From assembly GCA_964558325.1 (NCBI GenBank), contig CAZLCX010000001.1:93554-157553 (forward strand): a stretch of 64,000 nt of DNA. The letters run 5' to 3'. Origin of the DNA: Halonatronomonas sp964558325. GTDB taxonomy: Bacteria > Bacillota > Halanaerobiia > Halanaerobiales > Halarsenatibacteraceae. The position numbers and the translations under genes were made by a program. This document shows positions 33,991 through 42,490 of the stretch, piece after piece. Numbering within the stretch: position 1 is the stretch's first letter; each line of letters opens with the position of its first letter. The notes under the pieces were generated by a model. The model had not been told where the DNA came from. It did not search any database and saw only the letters and a program-made list of their open reading frames with translations.

Positions 33991-34846
33991 AGAGATAACT
34001 GAGGAACTTCAGGAAAAAATTAAACTAATCTATGAGAAGGAGGATTTTGAGCAGCTGCTTGCTTATAGTCGAGGAGTTTTTTCAGGTTTGATAGAACCAT
34101 TAATAATTAGTAAAGAGGCCGAATTAGATTTAGAAAGGATAGAATTCACTGATAAAGCCTATCAAATGTTAAGTAAATATCTATTAAAGAATAGAGATTT
34201 AAAGCAGGTGGTAGTGGCCAAACCATGTGATACCAGAGCGATAGCCTTTTATGTATCAGAAAATATTATTGATAGAGATAATCTAATAATTATTGGAATT
34301 AATGGCTGCCCAGGAATTGAGGGAAATACAGCCTGCGATGAATGTGATACAAAGAACCCGGTAATTGCCGATTATTATGTAGGGGAGCCCTTACCAGAGG
34401 AAGAATTTGCCAGGGATAAGACAGATTTAAAATATCTCCAATCAAATGAAGAACAGGCTGCCAGAAAAACTCATTATACTAAAGAGTTTATGAGGTGTAC
34501 CCAGTGTTATGCCTGTAGAGATGCCTGTCCAGTCTGTTATTGTGACCATTGTTTTGTTGAGAGCAATCAACCGGTCTGGCTTGAAGAGGGCAGTGGACCT
34601 GAAGAAGATATGGTCTTTCATTTGATGAGGACAATGCATATGCCTGGCAGATGTGTTAACTGTGGAGCCTGTGAGATGGCCTGTCCTGAAGGAATAGAGA
34701 TGCGCTCTTTAACATCTCATTTATACCATCAGGCAAGAAAATATTTTGATTATCGGCCTGGGTTATCACCGGATCAGACATCACTTTTTTCAGATTATAA
34801 TGAGGAAGACCCAGAACCAGGTTTCCTCCAGCAGGAGGGAGATTAA
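33974..34846 (+). CDS. 4Fe-4S dicluster protein, FlxC/FrhB-like
   Basis: 290 residues. The N-terminal half has VVAKPCDTRAIAF and INGCPGIEGNTACDEC, resembling F420-hydrogenase beta-type or related electron-transfer proteins. The C-terminal half has two ferredoxin motifs, CTQCYACRDACPVCYCDHC and CVNCGACEMACPEG. It fits the third soluble subunit of FlxABCD-type NADH oxidoreductases that pair with Hdr. The start is ATG 33974, inside the end of mvhD; a TTG three bases earlier is less likely. It is followed two bases later by the FlxB-like gene, whose RBS AGGAGGGAG lies in its 3' end. Confidence 0.75.
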   Translation: MTNSYKEITEELQEKIKLIYEKEDFEQLLAYSRGVFSGLIEPLIISKEAELDLERIEFTDKAYQMLSKYLLKNRDLKQVVVAKPCDTRAIAFYVSENIIDRDNLIIIGINGCPGIEGNTACDECDTKNPVIADYYVGEPLPEEEFARDKTDLKYLQSNEEQAARKTHYTKEFMRCTQCYACRDACPVCYCDHCFVESNQPVWLEEGSGPEEDMVFHLMRTMHMPGRCVNCGACEMACPEGIEMRSLTSHLYHQARKYFDYRPGLSPDQTSLFSDYNEEDPEPGFLQQEGD

Positions 34847-34848
34847 AT

Positions 34849-35919
34849 ATGAGATTAAAAAAATTGAATTCAGAAGAACTTATAGGACTATTGGAAATTT
34901 TATTTGCTGAATATAATTTGATAGCTCCATTTAAAGTTGAGCAGGGAAGGTTAAATCGAGTTCTTTATCGTAAAATAAGGCGGGCTGAGGAAATTCCTGC
35001 TATCTATCTTAAAGAGCTCCCTGAGACAACACCGAAAAACTTTATTCTGCCCAGGGATGAACGCCTTGATTTTAACGATGGAGAAGATAAAGATAGCTCA
35101 GATGAAACAAGGACCAGGCTTTTCTTTGGTGTTAGAAGTTGTGATCTGGCAGCGATTGAATTGTTTGATGATGTCTTTTTAGATGAAGATTATCTTGACC
35201 CATTTTATGAAGCAAGAAGGAAAAGCAATATTTTCATTGGTTATTCTAATCAGATTCTGCCACCTAATAATTTTCAGAAAGAATTAGGAATAGATTATTT
35301 TGATCATCAACTGGCACCGGCATTTCTCTATGAAGATATAGAGGCCCGGGGTAGAGACCATTATTATCTCAAAATTAAAGCCGGTTTTGAATTTCCTAAA
35401 GTAGTTGAAAATTATCTAAAAGAACTGAAAACCGGTGAAATCGAACAGCTAGAAGCTTTATTATCTGACTGGGAAGCTAAATTTGCTCAGGAGTCAGAAT
35501 TTGAAATCAAGAACAAGCTGCCATTTCCCGAGAAGGTAGCCTTTAATCAGGTGGACTGGCAGGAGCCAACAGCAAGCTGTCTTGGCTGTGGTGTCTGTAC
35601 CTATTACTGTCCAACCTGTTTCTGTTTTGATTTTTTCTGGGATGGGAGTACTAAAAATCGAGCCTGGGATTCCTGTATGTTCTCATTATTTACTGAACAT
35701 GCCTCAGGTCATAATCCCAGAGAAGAACAGCATCAACGCTGGCGGCAGCGATTACTCCACAAATTTTCCTACCATCCCAAGAATTACGGGGGTAAGCCAG
35801 GTTGTGTAGGCTGTGGCCGCTGTATTTATAAATGTCCGGTTAATTTAGATATTAGAAAAGTTATTAAGGCTGTTGATAATAGTTTAATTGAGGGAGGTCA
35901 GGCCAGTGAAGAGAGATGA
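34849..35919 (+). CDS. 4Fe-4S dicluster protein, FlxB/AsrA-like
   Basis: 356 residues with an N-terminal domain carrying LFFGVRSCDLAAIELFDDVF, typical of the beta subunits of sulfite reductase AsrA and sulfhydrogenases. Two C-terminal [4Fe-4S] motifs follow: CLGCGVCTYYCPTCFCFDF near residue 244 and CVGCGRCIYKCPVN near residue 323. It would move electrons between the flavin subunit encoded next and FlxC/MvhD. It overlaps the flavin subunit gene by 14 bases, so the two are translated together. The start ATG has CAGGAGGGAG upstream. Confidence 0.82.
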   Translation: MRLKKLNSEELIGLLEILFAEYNLIAPFKVEQGRLNRVLYRKIRRAEEIPAIYLKELPETTPKNFILPRDERLDFNDGEDKDSSDETRTRLFFGVRSCDLAAIELFDDVFLDEDYLDPFYEARRKSNIFIGYSNQILPPNNFQKELGIDYFDHQLAPAFLYEDIEARGRDHYYLKIKAGFEFPKVVENYLKELKTGEIEQLEALLSDWEAKFAQESEFEIKNKLPFPEKVAFNQVDWQEPTASCLGCGVCTYYCPTCFCFDFFWDGSTKNRAWDSCMFSLFTEHASGHNPREEQHQRWRQRLLHKFSYHPKNYGGKPGCVGCGRCIYKCPVNLDIRKVIKAVDNSLIEGGQASEER

Positions 35920-36748
35920 TTATATTCCAGAGGAAGCTGAAATTATTGAAATTATTCAGGAGACAGGCAGTAATTTAAATATAAAGACCTTTCATCTTAA
36001 ACTTACAGGAGATAAGCCAATTTTTGACTTTAAACCTGGCCAGTTTCTGATGTTGACGGTTAATGGTGTCGGGGAAGCTCCTTTTGGACTGGCATCATCG
36101 CCTTCTAATAGAGATAAAATTGTAATTTCAGTTAAAGAGACTGGCAGGGTAACAGCAGCCCTCCATGAACTTACTGTTGGCGATAAAGTCGGCTTAAGGG
36201 GGCCCTATGGTAATTCATTTCCTGTTGAAGAGCATAAATCTAATGAAATGATTTTTATCAGTGGTGGTATCGGTCTGGCTCCACTCCGCTCCGCAATTGA
36301 TTATGTTCTTGATCCTGATAATCGCAGGAATTATGGCAGAGTTCAGATGTTACAGGCTTTCCGTTCTCCAGAAGATATGCTCTATGACTATGACCAGCCC
36401 CGCTGGGAAGAGGCAGATAATACAGAGATCAAATATACTATCGATAGACCATGCGAAGGCTGGGACCACTGCGTTGGTTTTCCCCATAATTTGATTAAAG
36501 ATGAAATCGAATGCCTTACTGAAGGGGCAAAATACTATGTCTGCGGTCCCCCGATAATGATTAAATCAGTGATAAATGAACTCCTTGAGCTTGGAATCAG
36601 GCCTAATGATATTATTACTACCCTTGAGATGAGAATGTCCTGCGGCCTTGGTAAATGTGGGAAGTGTAATATTGGTCACCGTTATGTCTGTAAAGATGGG
36701 CCAGTCTTTAGTTATCAGGAATTATTGGATATGCCAGAAGAGTTTTAA
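35906..36748 (+). CDS. FAD/NAD(P)H-binding oxidoreductase subunit, FlxA/AsrB-like
   Basis: 280-residue ferredoxin-NADP+ reductase-type protein. FAD domain: FKPGQFLMLTV and APFGLASSP. NAD(P) domain: ISGGIGLAPLRSAI. C-terminal [2Fe-2S] motif: CGLGKCGKCNIG...YVC, as in AsrB and dihydroorotate dehydrogenase B. It should be the entry or exit point for NADH in the Hdr complex. The chosen start is GTG 35906, with GGGAGG 7 bases upstream; a TTG 18 bases earlier has no RBS. It is the last of the hdr-flx genes before the third MttB. Confidence 0.85.
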   Translation: MKRDDYIPEEAEIIEIIQETGSNLNIKTFHLKLTGDKPIFDFKPGQFLMLTVNGVGEAPFGLASSPSNRDKIVISVKETGRVTAALHELTVGDKVGLRGPYGNSFPVEEHKSNEMIFISGGIGLAPLRSAIDYVLDPDNRRNYGRVQMLQAFRSPEDMLYDYDQPRWEEADNTEIKYTIDRPCEGWDHCVGFPHNLIKDEIECLTEGAKYYVCGPPIMIKSVINELLELGIRPNDIITTLEMRMSCGLGKCGKCNIGHRYVCKDGPVFSYQELLDMPEEF

Positions 36749-36778
36749 GTAGTAAAAATAGTTTTGGGGGTGAGGAGT

Positions 36779-38197
36779 TTGATAAAGAGAAGTAGAGAAG
36801 GCCTTGATATTTTTTCCAGAGAAGATATAGAAAAAATCCATGAAGCGACTCTTGAAGTTTTTGAAAAAGCTGGAGTAGAAATAAAGTCTGAGAAGGCAAG
36901 GGGGATCTTTAAAAGTGCCGGTGTCAGAGTGGATGGGGAAAATGTTCATCTCAGCCAGAAAGATCTTGATGAATATTTAAGCCTGGCTCCAGAAAAATTT
37001 ACCCTTCATGCCAGAAACGAAGAAAATAATGTTGAAATTGGTGGCAAGAATACAGTGCTGGCACCAGGTTATGGTGCTCCCTTTGTCATGGACTACCCGG
37101 AAATGAAGCGGCGTTCCTCAAAATATGATGACTATATTAAATTTACAAAGCTGGCTCAGGCCAGTGATAATATTGATGTTGTTGGGGGGGTTTTAGCTGA
37201 ACCGACAGATATTGATGATGAAATCCGCCATGCTAAGATGCTGGAGGCAGCAGTTAAATATAGTGATAAATGCCTGATGGGCAGCGCCATGGGGGCGAAA
37301 AAGGCTAAAGAGTCAATAGAGATGGCCGGTATAGTTTTTGAAAGCGAGGAGTTTGTAAAAAATCATCCAGTCTTAATCTCACTAATTAATACAAATAGCC
37401 CTTTAACGCTTGATGAACGGATGAGTGATGCCCTTATGGTTTATTCGGAAAATAAGCAGGCAATGGTTATTGCTTCATTGAGTATGACTGGAACCACATC
37501 TCCAACTACTCTGCCGGCTTCGCTGGTTCAGCAGAATGCAGAAATTTTGACTGGAATAGTTTTAACTCAGTTAATCAACCCAGGTACTCCGGTGATTTAT
37601 GGCTCAGCCTCCAGTGTGGTTGATCTAAAAACAGCAGACCTGGCTCTTGGTAGCCCGGAGACTGCCAAGATGTTTAATGGAACTGCCCAGATAGCCAGAT
37701 ATTATGGGGTTCCCTGTAGAGGTGGAGGCGCTTTAACTGATTCTCTCTTCCCTGATGCCCAGGCTGGTTATGAATCGATGTTAAATATTATGTCGGCAGT
37801 TAATAATGGTTTTAACTTTATTCTTCATGCTGCCGGGCTTTTAGAAAATTATATGTCAATGTCCTATGAGAAATTTATCATTGATGATGAGATTTGTGGA
37901 ATAGTTGAAAATTTAACTAAAGGTTTAAAAGTTGATGAAGATCAATTGGCAGCTGAAGATATCATTAAAATTGGGCCAGGTGGTAATTTTATTTCAACAG
38001 ATCACACTTATAAGCATATGAAAGATATGAGAGTGCCTCTATTATCGAAAAGAGAGCGGTATTTCAGTGATAAAGAACAGCCAGAAACTGCAGCAAGAGC
38101 CAGTGCTAAATATAAAGAACTACTTAATAATTTTAATAAGCCTAAATTAAAAGCAGGAATTTTGGAAAAATTACAGAAGTATATTGATAGGTTATAA
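36779..38197 (+). CDS. MttB-superfamily methyltransferase (non-pyrrolysine), 3
   Basis: About 472 residues and the most divergent of the three MttB-type enzymes here: it has GGGALTDSLFPDAQAGYESM where the other two have the CTDS-QQAA loop, and ADIIKIGPGGNFISTDHT near the C-terminus. No in-frame TAG occurs. It lacks a corrinoid-protein gene next to it and probably uses MtgC or one encoded elsewhere. It may act on a different methylated amine. I prefer the TTG at 36779, because the extended GGGGGTGA (36766-36773) sits 8 bases away; in-frame TTG 36764 and GTG 36770 have no RBS. It is followed by a promoter and fhs. Confidence 0.85.
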   Translation: MIKRSREGLDIFSREDIEKIHEATLEVFEKAGVEIKSEKARGIFKSAGVRVDGENVHLSQKDLDEYLSLAPEKFTLHARNEENNVEIGGKNTVLAPGYGAPFVMDYPEMKRRSSKYDDYIKFTKLAQASDNIDVVGGVLAEPTDIDDEIRHAKMLEAAVKYSDKCLMGSAMGAKKAKESIEMAGIVFESEEFVKNHPVLISLINTNSPLTLDERMSDALMVYSENKQAMVIASLSMTGTTSPTTLPASLVQQNAEILTGIVLTQLINPGTPVIYGSASSVVDLKTADLALGSPETAKMFNGTAQIARYYGVPCRGGGALTDSLFPDAQAGYESMLNIMSAVNNGFNFILHAAGLLENYMSMSYEKFIIDDEICGIVENLTKGLKVDEDQLAAEDIIKIGPGGNFISTDHTYKHMKDMRVPLLSKRERYFSDKEQPETAARASAKYKELLNNFNKPKLKAGILEKLQKYIDRL

Positions 38198-38213
38198 AAA
38201 TATTTGAGTTTTA

Positions 38214-38243
38214 TTGTATTTTAATTTTATTTAAAAGTATAAT
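38214..38243 (+). promoter_or_regulatory. Candidate sigmaA promoter of fhs
   Basis: TTGTAT (38214-38219), an 18-base spacer and consensus TATAAT (38238-38243) lie 25 bases before the fhs start. This suggests formate-THF ligase can be made independently of the methyltransferase operon. Confidence 0.55.
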
Positions 38244-38267
38244 ACTACAAAGGAGGAATTTAAAGAA

Positions 38268-39932
38268 ATGAGAAGCGACATTGAAATTGCACAGGCAGCA
38301 GACATGAAACCAATAAGTGAGATAGCAGAGAAGGCAGGTTTATTAGCAGAGGAACTAGAACATTATGGTAAGTATAAAGCCAAGGTTAATTTAGATGTCC
38401 TAGATAGGCTTGATCAGGACAGCAAGCTGGTTTTAGTTACAGCTATGACTCCAACCCCTGCAGGTGAAGGTAAGACAACAACAACTGTAGGTTTAGGCCA
38501 GGCCTTAAATCGTCTTGGCAAGAATGCAGCGATTGCTATTAGAGAGCCTTCCCTGGGACCAACAATGGGAGTTAAAGGTGGTGCAGCCGGTGGTGGTTAT
38601 TCCCAGGTTGTTCCAATGGAAGATATTAACCTTCACTTTACCGGGGATATTCATGCGATTGGTATAGCACATAATCTATTATCAGCGACGATTGATAATC
38701 ATATCAAGCAGGGTAATGAGCTTGGAATCGATCCAACCAGAGTTAGTTTTTCAAGGGTAGTAGATATGAATGACCGGGCCCTTAGAGATATTATAGTCGG
38801 CCTTGGTGGCAAATCCAACGGTTATCCAAGACAGGATAGTTTCATGATAACAGTAGCCTCTGAAGTTATGGCTATTCTCTGTCTTGCTAATAATATTAGT
38901 GAGTTAAAGGAAAAAATCGGCAGAATTGTTGTAGCCTATAATTATGATGATGAACCAATTATTGCCAAGCAACTTGGTGTTCATGGTGCGATGGCTGCTC
39001 TTCTTAAAGAAGCCATTAAGCCTAATCTGGTTCAGACTTTAGAAAATACTCCAGCCTTTATCCATGGTGGTCCATTTGCCAATATAGCCCATGGTTGTAA
39101 TAGTGTAATGGCTACTAAGATGGCTATGTCAATTAGTGATATAACCGTTACTGAAGCTGGTTTCGGTGCTGATTTAGGTGCTGAGAAGTTCTTTAATATT
39201 AAGTCAAGATTTGCTGACTTACATCCAGATGCAACAGTCTTAGTTGCAACAGTTAGAGCCCTTAAGATGCACGGCGGCAAAGATAAAGATAATTTAACTG
39301 AGGAAGATCTTGATGCCCTGTCAGCAGGTATTGAGAATTTAGAAAAGCATATTGAAAACATCAAGAAGTTTGGAGTGCCTTTAGTAGTTGCAATCAACCG
39401 CTTCCCTGATGATACTGAAGCTGAATTAGAATTAGTCAGAGAACGCTGTGAAGCTCTTGGGGTTAATGTTGCTCTATCAGAAGTCTTTGCCAAAGGTGGC
39501 GAAGGTGGAGAGGAATTAGGTAAGAAGGTTATTGATATTTTAGAGAATGAAGAATCAAACTTTGAATTCCTTTATGATGAAAAAGATACTATTCCTGCAA
39601 AAATTACTAAAATAGCAAAAGAAGTTTATGGTGCTGATGGTGTTGAATTCAGTGATGAAGCTAAAAAGCAGATAGAACTATATAAATGCTATGGTTACGA
39701 TAAAATGCCTATCTGTATGGCCAAGACTCAGAATTCAATTTCTGATAATCCAGCTCTAAAGGGCAGGCCAGAAGGCTTCACAGTTACTGTCAGGGAGATT
39801 AATGTCTCTGCAGGTGCAGGTTTCTTAGTTGCCTTAACCGGGCCGGTCTTAACCATGCCAGGTCTTCCAAAGAGACCATCTGCTGAAGATATTGATATCG
39901 ATGAAAATGGAAAGATTAGTGGTTTATTCTAA
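38268..39932 (+). CDS. fhs: Formate-tetrahydrofolate ligase
   Basis: 554-residue ATP-dependent enzyme joining formate and THF to 10-formyl-THF (reversible; in methyl oxidation it yields formate and ATP). The P-loop TPTPAGEGKTTTTVG spans residues 61-75. RNTTVTEAGFGADLG-type sequence and the C-terminal GPVLTMPGLPKRPSA are present. Length equals the clostridial enzyme. With MtgA and MetF it gives two ends of the THF methyl branch; folD is not in the window. It has its own promoter and a terminator behind it. Confidence 0.96.
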   Translation: MRSDIEIAQAADMKPISEIAEKAGLLAEELEHYGKYKAKVNLDVLDRLDQDSKLVLVTAMTPTPAGEGKTTTTVGLGQALNRLGKNAAIAIREPSLGPTMGVKGGAAGGGYSQVVPMEDINLHFTGDIHAIGIAHNLLSATIDNHIKQGNELGIDPTRVSFSRVVDMNDRALRDIIVGLGGKSNGYPRQDSFMITVASEVMAILCLANNISELKEKIGRIVVAYNYDDEPIIAKQLGVHGAMAALLKEAIKPNLVQTLENTPAFIHGGPFANIAHGCNSVMATKMAMSISDITVTEAGFGADLGAEKFFNIKSRFADLHPDATVLVATVRALKMHGGKDKDNLTEEDLDALSAGIENLEKHIENIKKFGVPLVVAINRFPDDTEAELELVRERCEALGVNVALSEVFAKGGEGGEELGKKVIDILENEESNFEFLYDEKDTIPAKITKIAKEVYGADGVEFSDEAKKQIELYKCYGYDKMPICMAKTQNSISDNPALKGRPEGFTVTVREINVSAGAGFLVALTGPVLTMPGLPKRPSAEDIDIDENGKISGLF

Positions 39933-39963
39933 ATCGATATTAATCTGAAGATATAATGGAGGT

Positions 39964-39995
39964 CAGGCAGTAACTGCTGCCTGGTCTCTTTTTTT
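39964..39995 (+). terminator. Intrinsic terminator after fhs
   Basis: CAGGCAG (39964-39970) and CTGCCTG (39977-39983) form a 7-bp stem with a 6-base loop, followed by GTCTCTTTTTTT. It separates fhs from the corrinoid-activator gene. Confidence 0.8.
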
Positions 39996-40034
39996 AATAT
40001 AATTTTCACAAAATTAAGAATAAGGTGGGGTATT

Positions 40035-41834
40035 ATGTCTTATCATGTTAGGATAATCCAGGGAGATAGAATTGAAGAATTTGAATTTGAAGAAAAAATG
40101 AATCTGTATGATATTATTAATCAGAAAGGATTTAAGTTAACTGCTTACTGTGGCGGTGAGGGGACCTGTAAAAAATGCAGGGTACAGCTGCAGCCTCCTC
40201 CAGAACTTAAAAATATTGAAAAGGAGATTTTTTCTGAAAGGGAGCAGGCCCAGGGGCTTAGACTGGCCTGTCTGCATCAGATAGAAAGAGATATTGAGGT
40301 CTTGATTGATACTGAAGGGGATATCAATGTTTTAACCGGGACAGCTGAGGTAGAAGGCCGTTTAAATTCAGGCTGGAGGATGGTTGAATTTAAACCTGAA
40401 AAGACTCAGCTTAAAGACCAGAGAAGCTATCTGACGAGATATTTAGAAAATACTGGTGCAAACTCTATTGCCGATAAAATTATCGGTGATATTAAAGCTC
40501 TTGATTCTAAAATTCAGGAGTTAAATGGAGTCTGTCGCCAGGAAGAGCTGGTAGAATTAATTCCTGCTGCTGAAGAAAAAAGACTGCTTGGGGTTGCTGT
40601 TGATATTGGAACAACTACACTGGTTCTTTATTTATATAATTTAGAGACCGGCAGGAAACTGGCTGTTGATTCCATGTATAATCCTCAAAAGGAATTTGGG
40701 GCAGATGTTATTTCCAGGATTCAGTTTGCCAATCAATCTAAAGAAAATACAGAAAAATTACAGCAGGTTTTGGTGGAAAGGTTAAACCAGGCGCTTTTTG
40801 ATTTAACTGCTGAAGTTGGTGCCAGGGTCGATGATATTTATAGGATAGCCTTTGCAGGCAATACAACTATGCTCCATACATTATTAGGTTTTGACCCGAT
40901 TGATATAGCTAAATCGCCATTTATTCCTGATTTTACTGAGGGTTTAAATTTGTCACCTGCTTTAATTGATTTACAGATAAATTCTGAGGCAGAACTTTTA
41001 GTTTTACCCTCAATTTCAGCCTATGTTGGGGCTGATATTATAGGTGACTTACTGGCAACTGGTGTTGGTGAGAATAAAAATAATGAATTATTAATTGATA
41101 TTGGGACTAATGGTGAGATTGCCCTGGGAAATAGCAGTGAGATCTATACCTGTTCTGTTGCTGCCGGGCCTTCCTTTGAAGGGAGTAATATCTCCTCTGG
41201 AATGGCGGCCCTGGCCGGGGCAGTTGAAAAGTTTGCAATAAGGGATGATAGCTTCGACTATCAGACCATTAATGCCAGCAGACCAAAGGGGATCTGTGGC
41301 TCAGGTCTACTGGATTTAGTTGCCGGGTTTTTAGAAATAGGGGTGATAAATCCAAAGGGGAAATTCAATGATAGAAATAAGATGCCTGAATTCTGGCAGA
41401 AAAGGTTTGATGAGGATAATAAAGAGGTTGTAATTTTTTCTGAAGAAGAAGCAGCTAATAAAATAAGTTTAACCCAGAAAGATATCAGACAACTTCAACT
41501 GGCTAAGGGTGCAATTAAAGCAGGGATAGAGGTTTTAGCGGCAAGGCTTGAGATTAAATTAACGGAAATAGATAGAGTTTATTTAGTTGGAGGTTTTGCT
41601 AATTATTTAGACCCTGATAATACTATTTTGATTGGAATGCTTCCAGAGGTCTTTGAGGGTAAGATTATCCAGTTTGGTAATGGCTCAGGTGCTGGAGCCA
41701 GTCTATATTTACTGGATAGAGATTTAGAAGAGATAGTTGGGCAGTTAAAGGAAAGGATAAAATATATTGAACTATCTAAAGATGCAGATTTCCAGGAAAA
41801 ATTTATCGAAGAGTTAAATTTCCCTGGAAATTAA
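40035..41834 (+). CDS. Corrinoid-protein reductive activator (RACo/RamA-like)
   Basis: 599-residue ATP-dependent redox protein that rescues Co(II) corrinoid proteins to Co(I). The N-terminal [2Fe-2S] ferredoxin domain has Cys39, Cys45, Cys48 and Cys79 (YCGGEGTCKKCRV...RLACLH). The C-terminal ASKHA/DUF4445 ATPase part starts at about residue 190 with AVDIGTTTLVLYL and has DIGTNGEIALG and YLVGGFANY. It should serve MtgC and its duplicate. It is encoded apart from them after a terminator and precedes a convergent comFB gene. The ATG follows AAGGTGGGG. Confidence 0.9.
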   Translation: MSYHVRIIQGDRIEEFEFEEKMNLYDIINQKGFKLTAYCGGEGTCKKCRVQLQPPPELKNIEKEIFSEREQAQGLRLACLHQIERDIEVLIDTEGDINVLTGTAEVEGRLNSGWRMVEFKPEKTQLKDQRSYLTRYLENTGANSIADKIIGDIKALDSKIQELNGVCRQEELVELIPAAEEKRLLGVAVDIGTTTLVLYLYNLETGRKLAVDSMYNPQKEFGADVISRIQFANQSKENTEKLQQVLVERLNQALFDLTAEVGARVDDIYRIAFAGNTTMLHTLLGFDPIDIAKSPFIPDFTEGLNLSPALIDLQINSEAELLVLPSISAYVGADIIGDLLATGVGENKNNELLIDIGTNGEIALGNSSEIYTCSVAAGPSFEGSNISSGMAALAGAVEKFAIRDDSFDYQTINASRPKGICGSGLLDLVAGFLEIGVINPKGKFNDRNKMPEFWQKRFDEDNKEVVIFSEEEAANKISLTQKDIRQLQLAKGAIKAGIEVLAARLEIKLTEIDRVYLVGGFANYLDPDNTILIGMLPEVFEGKIIQFGNGSGAGASLYLLDRDLEEIVGQLKERIKYIELSKDADFQEKFIEELNFPGN

Positions 41835-41848
41835 TTTGTAAGCAATAT

Positions 41849-42178
41849 TTATTTATCATGGCGGGGATTTTTGGATATAATCTTGATGGCTCTAGTTAAA
41901 ACTGAGATGATATCTACATTTACCTGCTGTTCAAATTCTATTAATTTTGCATGGAGTGAACCCTGGGGGCTGGAGATATATTTAGCCGGGATTCGATTTA
42001 ATGTATAGGATGCCATATCTAACAGGCAGTCCTGGCAGGTGCAGATATCATTAAATTGATCGTCATTATTTAAAACTTCTTCAAGTTTATCCAGAACAAA
42101 ATCTTCGGTATGATTTTCTAGTTCTTGTTTTAAAGAACCTTTGTCTATCTTGAATCGACTGGCTTTATTTTCAACCAT
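41849..42178 (-). CDS. comFB: ComFB-like late competence/development protein
   Basis: 109-residue soluble protein matching ComFB. Its central CTCQDCLLDMASYTLNRIPA (Cys46, Cys48, Cys51) corresponds to the conserved cysteine-rich IC-C-C-D-A-LNRLP segment of the family. ComFB is encoded with competence genes in Bacillus, but its function is uncertain; related proteins bind cyclic dinucleotides in cyanobacteria. No competence gene is nearby. It faces the corrinoid-activator gene tail to tail with a 14-base gap. It has its own consensus promoter, and AGAGGTGA lies before the ATG. Confidence 0.8.
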   Translation of the reverse strand: MVENKASRFKIDKGSLKQELENHTEDFVLDKLEEVLNNDDQFNDICTCQDCLLDMASYTLNRIPAKYISSPQGSLHAKLIEFEQQVNVDIISVLTRAIKIISKNPRHDK

Positions 42179-42226
42179 TTTTTCACCTCTTAGTTTTTTA
42201 GGATATATTTAGCTTTATTGTTTATA

Positions 42227-42255
42227 ATTATAATCTTTAAAAGTATTTATGTCAA
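42227..42255 (-). promoter_or_regulatory. SigmaA promoter of comFB
   Basis: On the minus strand, TTGACA (42250-42255), a 17-base spacer and TATAAT (42227-42232) form a perfect housekeeping promoter about 50 bases from the comFB start. Confidence 0.8.
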
Positions 42256-42412
42256 TAATTTCTGCCTGCTCTTAAGTTCAATGCTCAAAATTTGTCTAGT
42301 TTTTTAAGGCAGTTAATACTTTGTGAAATTTGTTAAAAGATACCGGCAGGTAACCGTCGGGTAACCAGGAGGTCTCTTATCTAAATATTGATTTTTGCAA
42401 ATTATATTCATT

Positions 42413-42440
42413 TTGATTGGTATCTTTTTTGTGGTAAAAT
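42413..42440 (+). promoter_or_regulatory. Candidate promoter of the fRMsr-DUF4438-GH31 operon
   Basis: TTGATT (42413-42418), a 16-base spacer and TAAAAT (42435-42440) lie about 50 bases before the fRMsr start. The rest of the 42179-42490 intergenic region holds the divergent comFB promoter and a small direct repeat of GGTAACC (42343-42366 area); nothing else is recognised. Confidence 0.5.
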
Positions 42441-42490
42441 ATAAAAAGGAAGTATTGTTAGATAAATATTATTTTACCAGAGGTGAAAAG

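Noticed and set aside
42340..42366. Direct repeat GGTAACC as an attachment site or mobile element end
   Set aside because: It is a single short repeat with no integrase, transposase or flanking duplication.
42395..42490. Hydrophobic N-terminal extension of fRMsr (would be a membrane anchor)
   Set aside because: It overlaps the predicted promoter, has no RBS and is absent from the family; ATG 42491 with AGAGGTGA fits better.
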